The position numbers and the translations under genes are program-made. A model generated the notes under the pieces. It saw only the letters and a list, made by a program, of their open reading frames with translations, had not been told where the DNA came from and searched no databases. Below, piece by piece: positions 1-5,742 of a stretch of DNA of 8,756 bases. The number at the start of each line of letters is the position of its first letter. The first letter of the stretch is position 1. The stretch is from Bacteroidales bacterium (GTDB lineage Bacteria; Bacteroidota; Bacteroidia; Bacteroidales; VadinHA17), in NCBI GenBank assembly GCA_003155705.1, contig PMEC01000112.1, positions 1 through 8,756 on the forward strand. Reading direction: 5' to 3'.

Positions 1-21
1 ATCCAACTGAGCTACGGAACC
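1..21 (-). tRNA. tRNA, 5' end only (isotype not determinable)
   Basis: Read on the minus strand from base 21 leftwards, the sequence gives a 7-nt acceptor-strand GGTTCCG, then TA, the D-stem GCTC and the D-loop AGTTGGAT, which is the standard 5' third of a bacterial tRNA. The anticodon arm, the T arm and the 3' end lie outside the window, so the amino acid cannot be read. From memory, several Bacteroidota tRNA-Arg genes begin similarly, but that is only a guess. A consensus promoter sits about 90 bp upstream, which supports a genuine transcribed gene. Confidence 0.85.
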
Positions 22-59
22 AAATAAAATAGCTCATTCCATTCATCCGCTTTTGAACT

Positions 60-85
60 CTCCTGCCGATAGCTATCGGCAGGAG
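60..85. repeat. perfect 26-bp palindrome in the tRNA leader
   Basis: The 13 bases at 60-72 are exactly complementary to 73-85 with no spacer; the core is CCGATAGCTATCGG. Neither side is followed by a T-run, so it is not a standard intrinsic terminator. It lies between the promoter at 108-137 and the tRNA 5' end at 21, so it should be transcribed within the 5' leader of the pre-tRNA. It could be a dispersed palindromic repeat, a protein-binding site, or a weak stop for read-through from the upstream regulator gene. Confidence 0.75.
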
Positions 86-107
86 CCACTGAACATGTTT
101 CAGGATG

Positions 108-137
108 CAAAAATACATTATTTTTCAATTTTCACAA
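108..137 (-). promoter_or_regulatory. promoter for the tRNA
   Basis: On the minus strand, TTG (137-135) is followed by 19 bp and then TATTTTTG (115-108), an exact match to the Bacteroidota -33/-7 pattern TTG-N19-TAnnTTTG. The start of transcription is inferred near base 101, giving a leader of about 80 nt that contains the palindrome. Confidence 0.7.
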
Positions 138-204
138 CAGACATTATTACCGCATCAGAGGCAATTCCGATTTTGCAGTAATGAAGAGTATTATAGCTGA
201 AAAC

Positions 205-1056
205 CTATGAGTTATATTGTTCCCTGTAATCACGCGGTGAAATACCGACAGATTTTTTGAATTGCTTATTGAAGTTAGAGATGCTTGCAAAACCGCAATT
301 AACAGCAATTTCATGAACCTGAAATTCTGTTTCACGCAGGAGATAACAGGCCTTATTTGTTCTTACCTGGTTTAGGTAATCAACGAATCCGGCTCCGCTG
401 TTCTTTTTGAAATACCGACTGAAAGCGAAGGGACTCATACCTGCCACCTTGCTTATTTCTTCGAGTGAGATTGATCTGTTAAAATTTTCCCTGATAAAGT
501 TGTAAACATCGGTCATTCTTATATTTCCGCGTTCATCAAAGGATATTTTATAATTTTCAGAGCATAGGGGCCTGCGCTTTTCTGCTTCACACATAATCTG
601 CAGGACAGTAAAGAGCTCTATCATTTTATCGATACCGTTCTGGTTGACCATATTTACAAGATGTTGTTCAGTTTTACGCGCATCCTGAACTGAAAAAGCA
701 ATGCCGCGCTCGGCTTCATTGAATAATTCTCTCAAACCATGCATTTCGTGCTGACGTAAAAAGGCTTCACCGAATGATTCTATTTTAAAATGAACCATAA
801 TTCCATGATTTCCAGGAACTTTACCCTCAACCTTATAATGGTTCCAGCAATGCGGAATATTGCCAGCAATAAATGTCATATCATAAAGGTCAAATAACTC
901 AACATTATCGCCAATTATTCTGGTACCATAACTTTTTGTGTTTAGTATTAATTCAAATTCTGGGTGGAAATGCCAGAATCCTCCATGATCATTCATATAA
1001 ATTGCCCTGAATCCACCACCATTATCATATGGTATTTTTTCTAACTCGGCTAACAT
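205..1056 (-). CDS. AraC-family transcriptional regulator with cupin sensor domain
   Basis: This is a 283-residue cytoplasmic DNA-binding regulator. The N-terminal half (about 15-100) is an AraC-type cupin with the metal- or ligand-pocket-like segment WHFHPEFELIL (28-38). The C-terminal hundred residues hold the two AraC helix-turn-helix units: SISLEEISKVAGMSPFAFSR (195-214) and a second around EIAVNCGFASISNFNKQFKK (249-268), closing with GISPRDYR (271-278), a typical family ending. The length is normal for the class. In Bacteroidota, such cupin-AraC proteins often control carbohydrate genes, but no target operon adjoins this one. The gene is divergent from bioG across a 615-bp gap. The chosen start sits about 22 nt below an inferred transcription start, and the LEKIPYDNGGGF segment just after it resembles family N-termini. 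Phased repeats over its promoter suggest autoregulation. The inducer is unknown. Confidence 0.93.
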   Translation of the reverse strand: MLAELEKIPYDNGGGFRAIYMNDHGGFWHFHPEFELILNTKSYGTRIIGDNVELFDLYDMTFIAGNIPHCWNHYKVEGKVPGNHGIMVHFKIESFGEAFLRQHEMHGLRELFNEAERGIAFSVQDARKTEQHLVNMVNQNGIDKMIELFTVLQIMCEAEKRRPLCSENYKISFDERGNIRMTDVYNFIRENFNRSISLEEISKVAGMSPFAFSRYFKKNSGAGFVDYLNQVRTNKACYLLRETEFQVHEIAVNCGFASISNFNKQFKKSVGISPRDYREQYNS

Positions 1057-1084
1057 AAATGCTTATTTTTATTATGTACACTTT

Positions 1085-1118
1085 CAAATTTAAGCAATAT
1101 TCCAGCAATGGACAGCAA
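1085..1118 (-). promoter_or_regulatory. promoter for the araC-type gene
   Basis: On the minus strand, TAAATTTG (1092-1085) matches the Bacteroidota -7 box TAnnTTTG exactly. The best upstream TTG (1118-1116) is 23 bp away, at the long end of the tolerated spacing; another TTG (1108-1106) is only 13 bp away. The -7 box lies 29-36 bp before the start codon, giving a short leader of about 22 nt. Confidence 0.55.
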
Positions 1119-1120
1119 TG
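1093..1120. promoter_or_regulatory. three phased AGCAAT repeats, candidate AraC operator
   Basis: AGCAAT occurs at 1093-1098, 1104-1109 and 1114-1119, with start-to-start spacing of 11 and 10 bp. The last two extend to CAGCAATG. The outer copies are 21 bp apart. AraC-family proteins commonly bind direct repeats about two helical turns apart and contact successive major grooves, so this could be the protein's own operator. The array fills the spacer between the -7 box and the likely -33 element, a position that would favour repression. AGCAAT also appears several times inside the coding region, which lowers the significance. Confidence 0.35.
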
Positions 1121-1279
1121 TTAATTAAATATTTTTCTCTTATACTCTGCTATTTAATATCTCCTGTTTTCATTGAATCCTACTTGCTGACATTCAACCA
1201 AAAGATTTTGTCAAAATCGCATTTGTTCAGGTTGCAAGATATCAGAATGAAAAAAAATGAAAAAATTCCATGAATTTCT

Positions 1280-1311
1280 TTTGGATTATAATAATTTTCT
1301 GTTTAAATTTG
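1280..1311 (+). promoter_or_regulatory. orphan consensus promoter upstream of bioG
   Basis: TTTG (1280-1283), 20 bp, then TAAATTTG (1304-1311) is an exact fit to the Bacteroidota promoter pattern. The inferred transcript start is near 1318, which is 354 bp ahead of the bioG start codon, so it would make either a long bioG leader or a separate short RNA. Confidence 0.6.
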
Positions 1312-1335
1312 GTACGAAGCTCATACTATTGATAT

Positions 1336-1530
1336 AAGAGGAGATGAGCAAGGGTTGGGAAGTGAGAATCAACAGGATTGTATTGCAGACATTGACTTTC
1401 ACATTTTGGAACTCTCGGTATAGCGCCAGCTTTCCAGGTTCCTTCCTTTTATCAGACAGTAGACACAGGGATTATCTCATAAATAAAGCCCGCTCCTGAT
1501 TTTCACAACCACCCTTTCTCCTCTTTTTTT
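1336..1530 (+). repeat. long imperfect inverted repeat with T-run; candidate structured RNA or MITE relic
   Basis: Two arms about 150 bp apart pair in register. Bases 1336-1344 (AAGAGGAGA) pair with 1517-1525, 1350-1355 (AAGGGT) with 1511-1516, and 1357-1358 with 1509-1510. Then 1362-1370 (GTGAGAATC) pair with 1498-1506, including one G-U pair, and 1374-1377 (AGGA) with 1494-1497. This makes about 30 base pairs interrupted by bulges. The outer arm is followed by a run of Ts (1524-1530), and a consensus promoter lies just upstream. In addition, GCTCAT (1319-1324) can pair with ATGAGC (1344-1349), which competes at the base of the long stem. The arms are purine-rich and pyrimidine-rich, so part of the complementarity could come from composition. 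I do not recognise a known RNA family. Confidence 0.4.
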
Positions 1531-1599
1531 ATTCATATCAGCTTAGCATTTTCTGCCTCTCCCTTATTATCTGCAAGAATTCATTAAAAAAATTTGAAC

Positions 1600-1607
1600 T
1601 ATATTTG
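1600..1607 (+). promoter_or_regulatory. possible proximal promoter (-7 box) for bioG
   Basis: TATATTTG is an exact TAnnTTTG match 64 bp before the bioG start codon, but no TTG is found at the expected distance upstream. It would give a leader of about 58 nt. It is weaker than the promoter at 1280-1311. Confidence 0.35.
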
Positions 1608-1671
1608 GAGAGTTACTTTATAAGGGAAAAATCCGGGGGGATCCTTTCTTAAAATATTTGAATAATTATTT

Positions 1672-2370
1672 ATGAAAACCTATATAAGGAGAAGGGAAAA
1701 AAACGATCAGCTCGTAATAGTGTACGGAAGCTGGGGCACTGATGAAAATGTTTTTGTTCCTTTATGCAATGATGATTTTGATTTCATTTTATTTTACAAT
1801 TATTCTGCAGATGAAGCACTTGTTTTACCAGAAATAAAAACCTATTCAAGGATTACACTTATTGGATGGTCTCTTGGAGTATGGGCCGCGGAATACCTTT
1901 CACCCAAAACAGGAATAAAGCCTGATATTACCATTGCCGTTAACGGGACACCAATACCGGCAGATGACAGATTTGGTATACCACTAAATATATTTGAAGG
2001 GACATTAAATAATATCACTGAGGAGAACATGGAAAAATTTTATCTCCGGATGTTTGGAGATAAAAGAACCTATAAACTCAATCTTGACAGAGTGCCTCAC
2101 AGAAATGTAAAATCCCTTCATGATGAATTAAGATGGCTCTATAACAGGATAATGGAGCAAAAAGAACCTGGATTCAGATGGGATTATGCAGTAACTAGTG
2201 AGTTTGATCGTGTATTTCCTGCAAAAAACCAGATAGGCTACTGGTCAAGAGAGGACAACACGAAACATATCGTATTACCATTTCAACATTACTTATTCCA
2301 TAAATGGGATTCATTCACAGATCTCATACAGTTTGTATTGAATTATAAAAAGAAAGGCAGAAATCGATAG
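1672..2370 (+). CDS. bioG: pimeloyl-[acyl-carrier protein] methyl ester esterase, BioG type (DUF452)
   Basis: This 232-residue alpha/beta-hydrolase resembles the BioG (DUF452) family. BioG hydrolyses pimeloyl-ACP methyl ester, ending the BioC-masked pimelate synthesis phase and handing pimeloyl-ACP to BioF in biotin synthesis. Visible features are an N-terminal strand with VIVYGSWGTDENVF (15-28), the segment FDFILFYNYSADE (36-48) usual in this family, and the nucleophile elbow GWSLG (65-69, Ser67). Asp179 in EFDRVFP is the probable acid, and His206 or His210 in LPFQHYLFH the probable base. There is no signal peptide, so it is cytosolic, and the length is typical. No other biotin gene lies in the window, which is unusual because bioG often sits with bioC or bioF. 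It converges on the next gene with a 6-bp gap. The family call is fairly firm; the exact substrate is inferred. Confidence 0.8.
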   Translation: MKTYIRRREKNDQLVIVYGSWGTDENVFVPLCNDDFDFILFYNYSADEALVLPEIKTYSRITLIGWSLGVWAAEYLSPKTGIKPDITIAVNGTPIPADDRFGIPLNIFEGTLNNITEENMEKFYLRMFGDKRTYKLNLDRVPHRNVKSLHDELRWLYNRIMEQKEPGFRWDYAVTSEFDRVFPAKNQIGYWSREDNTKHIVLPFQHYLFHKWDSFTDLIQFVLNYKKKGRNR

Positions 2371-2376
2371 GCAGTT

Positions 2377-3717
2377 TTACAGATCTTTAATAAGAATATT
2401 TGAGTCTGATTTTGAAATAAGTTTATCAAATTTTGAAAGTATAGTATGGACTTTGTCAAAATCGCTGTTTTTTAAGAAGATGGTTTGGTCTTTGCCTTTT
2501 TTATCCAAACGTGCCAGAACCAGACTTACTGAAATAGAATTAATGTCCATTGCAGGTTGAAAAAATCTCTCTTTATCATCAGGGTTATGGACAAACGATA
2601 TAAGATTCACTGAGTTTAAATCCTGAATTATATCTCTCACAAGCCGTACAGGTATTTTGAGTTTTTGAGAAATTGACTCAGAGTTCAATGGTCTTTCCCC
2701 GATTTCAAAATTCCTGATTATAAGATTCATCACCATTAACGAAAGTGCTCTTTTCTGGTGATGGCTGATATTCAATGCATCTGACTCTAGTTCATACCGG
2801 GAAACATTCTGATTTGCAAAAGCAATTTCTGCACCAAGTAAAACGATTACCCAACCACTTTGTAACATGATAATCAGCAATGGTATTGCTGCAAAGCTTC
2901 CGTAAATAGTACTTAGTTTTGATATACCGAACTGTAAATCAAAGTAGAACCATTGGATTATCTGTATAATTGTTCCTGTTATAATTCCGGCAACCAAAGC
3001 AGATCTGAATTTTACCTTTGTATTTGGCATAATTATGAACAGAACCGTAAGGGTCAGCCACCATATAAAATAGGGAGAAAACTGTATAAGAAAAGAAATT
3101 ATAGGTTTAAAGAAACTCAGAATAGCTGCGTTTGATATATAATCCTTGAGTTGCGTGCTTACGAAAACTGTGGCGCTGCCAGAAAGAATAACAAAAATAG
3201 GGGCGATCAGCATAATTGTAAGATAATCAGTAAATTTTCTGTACCAGGGGCGTGAGTTTCTTATTTGCCAAATATGATTAAAAGATTCTTCGATACGGCT
3301 TAATAGCGACATTAATGACCAGACCAATACTAATACTCCTACCCCAGCAATATATCCGCCACTTGTTTCATTAAGAGCATTCTGTGCAATTGAAAGAAGT
3401 CTAAGGATAAGGTCCTTATCCTCGCCGTTGGTTTTTGCAATTATGAGTTGTTGAAAGTTCTGATCAAGTCCAAATCCCTTAGCCAATGCAAAGGCAATAG
3501 CTATAACCGGTACGACTGACAGAATTGAGTATAATGTTAATGCCGATGCTCTTAATTGGACATTATCATTCGAGAATCCGCGTGCTGCAAGAACAACTAT
3601 TCTTAACTGCTTTATTAGCAGGAGCTTGCGCCTGGATAACTCTGAAATTGGAGTATGCCAGATATAATCATTCAGTCTTCTTACGTTTTCTATTACCCAG
3701 GTAACAGGATTTACCAT
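2377..3717 (-). CDS. YihY/virulence factor BrkB family membrane protein
   Basis: This 446-residue inner-membrane protein belongs to the YihY/BrkB family, formerly misnamed ribonuclease BN. The family hallmark LRASALTLYSILSVVP (55-70) opens the first membrane span. Further spans are near 121-142, 166-188, 208-230, 236-257 and 272-298, giving six in all. The conserved pieces HIWQIRNSRPWYRK (148-161), PNTKVKFRSALVAG (231-244) and STIYGSFAAIPLLIIMLQ (269-286) are present. The soluble C-terminal part (about 315-446) is charged and contains a winged-helix-like stretch, SESISQKLKIPVRLVRDIIQDL (346-367), also seen in the longer members. The molecular function of the family is not established; roles in envelope integrity or transport have been proposed. 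It is monocistronic here: convergent with bioG and divergent from the comB gene. No signal peptide is expected, since the first span acts as the signal. Confidence 0.9.
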   Translation of the reverse strand: MVNPVTWVIENVRRLNDYIWHTPISELSRRKLLLIKQLRIVVLAARGFSNDNVQLRASALTLYSILSVVPVIAIAFALAKGFGLDQNFQQLIIAKTNGEDKDLILRLLSIAQNALNETSGGYIAGVGVLVLVWSLMSLLSRIEESFNHIWQIRNSRPWYRKFTDYLTIMLIAPIFVILSGSATVFVSTQLKDYISNAAILSFFKPIISFLIQFSPYFIWWLTLTVLFIIMPNTKVKFRSALVAGIITGTIIQIIQWFYFDLQFGISKLSTIYGSFAAIPLLIIMLQSGWVIVLLGAEIAFANQNVSRYELESDALNISHHQKRALSLMVMNLIIRNFEIGERPLNSESISQKLKIPVRLVRDIIQDLNSVNLISFVHNPDDKERFFQPAMDINSISVSLVLARLDKKGKDQTIFLKNSDFDKVHTILSKFDKLISKSDSNILIKDL

Positions 3718-3764
3718 AATATGAATATTTTTATAATACCAATGTTTTTAAACTCTCAGCAGAT

Positions 3765-3772
3765 CAAATATA
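3765..3772 (-). promoter_or_regulatory. possible promoter (-7 box) for the yihY/brkB gene
   Basis: On the minus strand, TATATTTG is an exact TAnnTTTG match 48-55 bp before the start codon. No TTG lies at the usual 17-23 bp upstream. I found no convincing plus-strand box for the divergent comB gene in the same 110-bp gap. Confidence 0.4.
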
Positions 3773-3827
3773 CGAAAACCAATTATAAAAATTATTATTA
3801 CTTTCACTTGACGATTATTGCAGCGGG

Positions 3828-4520
3828 ATGAAGATTGAAATACTCGAATTTATCAGTGGTGCTAAACAGGCACGTGGAGTTGTCGTAATAATAGATGTAT
3901 TCCGTGCATTCTCCGTTGCCTGTTACGCATTTGATTCCGGGGCCATACAATATATTGCAGTTGGTGATGCAAAATCTGCCTTTGAGCTGCAGAAGCGATA
4001 TAACAACTCAGTTCTTGTCGGAGAACGTGAGGAAAAAAAAATTGAAGGTTTCGACTTCGGAAACAGTCCTACAGAAATATTAAAGGTAAATCTTAAAGGG
4101 AAAACAGTAATTCATACCACTACTGCCGGTACTAACGGATTAGTAAATGCAAAAAATGCATCTCTTCTTCTGACAGGTAGCTTTGTAAATGCAGACGCTA
4201 TTGTTAAATACATTAAAACTTTGAAGCCGGAACATGTAACTCTTGTTGCAATGGGCTACAGAGCTGAAACAACTGCTGAGGAAGACGTTCTTTGTGCACG
4301 TCTGATATCTGAAAGGCTGAAAGGTCAAAAACCTGACTTTCAAAAGCAGCTAACTGATCTGAAAACAGGTTCAGGGAGCAGGTTCTTTAATCCAAAAAAT
4401 ATTGATTTTTCGCCTCCTACTGATTTTTTCCTTTGTACAATGATTGACAGATTTGATTTTGTTCTGAGAGCTGAACGAAGATATGATGGACATATCAGTT
4501 TAATTAAAACAGATATGTAA
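3828..4520 (+). CDS. comB: 2-phosphosulfolactate phosphatase family protein (ComB-like)
   Basis: This 230-residue soluble protein is a ComB-family phosphatase. In methanogens, ComB dephosphorylates (2R)-phosphosulfolactate to sulfolactate during coenzyme M synthesis. Family signatures appear in order: VVVIIDVFRAFS (18-29), GEREEKKIEGFDFGNSPTE (65-83), HTTTAGTNGL (96-105; many members have TTTNGT) and AMGYRAETTAEEDVLCARL (141-159). The length is within the family range. It has no signal peptide, so it is cytosolic. Bacterial homologues are widespread in species that do not make coenzyme M, and their physiological substrate is usually unproven. No comA, comC or sulfonate gene is nearby, so the pathway assignment is inferred only from family. 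The gene stands alone, divergent from the YihY/BrkB gene and convergent with the glycosyltransferase gene. I see no clear promoter box in its 110-bp upstream gap. Confidence 0.85.
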   Translation: MKIEILEFISGAKQARGVVVIIDVFRAFSVACYAFDSGAIQYIAVGDAKSAFELQKRYNNSVLVGEREEKKIEGFDFGNSPTEILKVNLKGKTVIHTTTAGTNGLVNAKNASLLLTGSFVNADAIVKYIKTLKPEHVTLVAMGYRAETTAEEDVLCARLISERLKGQKPDFQKQLTDLKTGSGSRFFNPKNIDFSPPTDFFLCTMIDRFDFVLRAERRYDGHISLIKTDM

Positions 4521-4572
4521 TGCAGATATCAATTTTAGAAGAAGTGATTCAAAGAAATGATCAGATCTGGTT

Positions 4573-4624
4573 ATTGCGAATATATAACAAATATTTTAAC
4601 TAACGCTGCATTCGCAATTATTTT
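4573..4624 (+). terminator. candidate terminator hairpin after comB
   Basis: ATTGCGAAT (4573-4581) and ATTCGCAAT (4610-4618) form a perfect 9-bp inverted repeat followed on the plus strand by TATTTT. It lies 52 bp past the comB stop, between two convergent genes. The 28-nt loop and modest T-tract are poor for an intrinsic terminator, so a protein-binding site is also possible. No T-run follows on the minus strand. Confidence 0.4.
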
Positions 4625-4680
4625 GCCTTACAGATAATTAAAACAAAAAAAATGGTAGTTTCAGACAGGTTGAATGAAAA

Positions 4681-5613
4681 TCAAAATATAGGGATAATCT
4701 GCTTTCTTTTGTGAATTTCACGGAAAGTGCAAAACAAACACACTTTGTAAAACCCGAAAAGAATAAGGGAAGGGTTTGCAGAATCCAGCCGGATTTCCAT
4801 CTTGTCGCGATAATGAATATAAATTCCAGCCAGAATCCTGGTCAACCTAAAGTCATAGAGTCTATTATAAATCCGTAACATCCTGACTGCTGATGAAAAA
4901 GATCTTTTGTCTGTAACTATATCATAAAGATGACTAAGGTTCTCGATCCCAAGTTTTGTTTTATTGATATACTCCCTGTTTGATTCAATTCCTTCATGAA
5001 TCAACGGGTTATCAATATGCAGAACATCAATCCCTGCTTTTTTGAGCTGATAGCCAAGCAGAGTATCCTCATGACCATACTGTTTAAGTTCTTCATTGAA
5101 CCTTAATTTCGCAAATACTGATTTTTCAATAAGAACGTTGAAGGTTGAAAACCCGGAATGAGGATGCTTATTTCTTTCAGATGCTTTTCGCTGCTCAATT
5201 TTCCTGCCATATTTCCATCTCAGAATCTTATCAGGATCACCGGGAGCAGTTTCGCTATACCATGTTCCACCACAGATAACCCTTGATGTATTAATCATTG
5301 GCAGCCATTTAAGAAGGTATGCTTCAGCGGTTCCCTGAATCATAGTATCTGCGTCGATAAACAGTAGGTGATCGCCTCTGGCTTCAAGCGCCAGTTTATT
5401 CCTGATTGCAGCGCGTCCGATATTCTTCTTGGAAACAATAACCTTTACACCTGCTCTCTCAAGCTGTAGATATTTATTCCGAAAATCGGGTGAAGATCCG
5501 TCATCGCCAATAAGAATCTCGCAATATTCCTGAACTTTTTCCAGTCCGTCTCTCATACTATGCACGAGAGCAACAATATCATAATTATTAACCGGAATCA
5601 GAATTGAAATCAT
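4681..5613 (-). CDS. glycosyltransferase family 2 (GT-A fold)
   Basis: This 310-residue GT2-type enzyme probably moves a sugar from a nucleotide-sugar donor onto a surface glycan or lipid-linked acceptor. The start MISILIPVNNYD is typical of the family. Other features are GDDGSS (36-41), the metal- and nucleotide-binding DAD in FIDADT (85-90), HSGFSTFNVLIEKSVF (152-167) around the acceptor side, and GHEDTLLG (180-187), whose ED corresponds to the usual catalytic acid/base region. The C-terminal hundred residues are basic and aromatic, with a short hydrophobic stretch near the end (PSLILFGFYKVCLFCTF), perhaps for membrane association. An upstream in-frame ATG at 5644-5646 would add 11 residues but overlaps the -7 box at 5644-5651, so it is not expected in the mRNA. 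No polysaccharide gene cluster surrounds it, so the acceptor is unknown. Confidence 0.88.
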   Translation of the reverse strand: MISILIPVNNYDIVALVHSMRDGLEKVQEYCEILIGDDGSSPDFRNKYLQLERAGVKVIVSKKNIGRAAIRNKLALEARGDHLLFIDADTMIQGTAEAYLLKWLPMINTSRVICGGTWYSETAPGDPDKILRWKYGRKIEQRKASERNKHPHSGFSTFNVLIEKSVFAKLRFNEELKQYGHEDTLLGYQLKKAGIDVLHIDNPLIHEGIESNREYINKTKLGIENLSHLYDIVTDKRSFSSAVRMLRIYNRLYDFRLTRILAGIYIHYRDKMEIRLDSANPSLILFGFYKVCLFCTFREIHKRKQIIPIF

Positions 5614-5643
5614 TACTCTGTGTACTGTCCATCGTTTATGGAT

Positions 5644-5673
5644 CAAAAATACAACATATTTCCCAATTTACAA
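5644..5673 (-). promoter_or_regulatory. promoter for the glycosyltransferase gene
   Basis: On the minus strand, TTG (5673-5671), 19 bp, then TATTTTTG (5651-5644) match the Bacteroidota consensus exactly. The inferred start of transcription near 5637 fixes the translation start at 5613 rather than 5646, with a leader of about 24 nt. Confidence 0.65.
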
Positions 5674-5683
5674 TCCGATTTAA

Positions 5684-5714
5684 TTTGGCAAAGAAATTGC
5701 ATTCATTAAATTTG
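5684..5714 (+). promoter_or_regulatory. promoter for the thioredoxin-fold protein gene
   Basis: TTTG (5684-5687), 19 bp, then TAAATTTG (5707-5714) are an exact consensus match, 28 bp before the start codon. Its -33 element lies only 10 bp from that of the divergent glycosyltransferase promoter, so a single bound factor could affect both. Confidence 0.65.
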
Positions 5715-5742
5715 TAAAATTACCAAAATCCATTAAGATCTG

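Larger units (their letters stand above)
1121..1671. other. 551 bp without a convincing protein gene
   Basis: No convincing coding frame is visible on either strand. Reading rightwards, the stretch contains a 15-bp palindrome (1204-1218, GATTTTG-T-CAAAATC) and an A-rich region with a small inverted repeat (1263-1277, AAATTC-cat-GAATTT). A consensus plus-strand promoter (1280-1311), a long imperfect inverted repeat ending in a T-run (1336-1530) and a -7 box closer to bioG (1600-1607) follow. A G-tract at 1635-1640 is flanked by ATCC and GGAT, only 30 bp before the bioG start; a 4-bp hairpin there is too small to call. Confidence 0.6.

Noticed and set aside
147..335. 62-codon minus-strand frame at the end of the AraC-family gene
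   Set aside because: It overlaps the regulator's conserved C-terminal HTH coding sequence in another frame and resembles no known protein.
841..870. Two further AGCAAT copies inside the araC-type gene, considered as an internal operator
   Set aside because: Their spacing is 19 bp within conserved coding sequence, and they are adequately explained by codon use.
1207..1220. 14-bp sequence TTTGTCAAAATCGC repeated exactly at 2452-2465
   Set aside because: The second copy lies inside the yihY/brkB coding region, flanking bases differ, and one AT-rich 14-mer match in a window this size is plausible by chance.
1245..1277. Terminator-like hairpin with T-rich tail on the minus strand (AAATTC-atg-GAATTT followed by Ts)
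   Set aside because: No minus-strand gene lies directly upstream of it, and in an A/T-rich tract such a 6-bp arm is expected by chance.
1344..1499. 51-codon plus-strand frame starting at an ATG just after AGAGGAG, downstream of a consensus promoter
   Set aside because: Both of its ends lie in the arms of the inverted repeat, the translated composition (many Ser, Arg, Phe and Trp) looks non-coding, the purine tract has almost no spacing to the ATG, and I recognise no protein family. It could still be tested by ribosome profiling.
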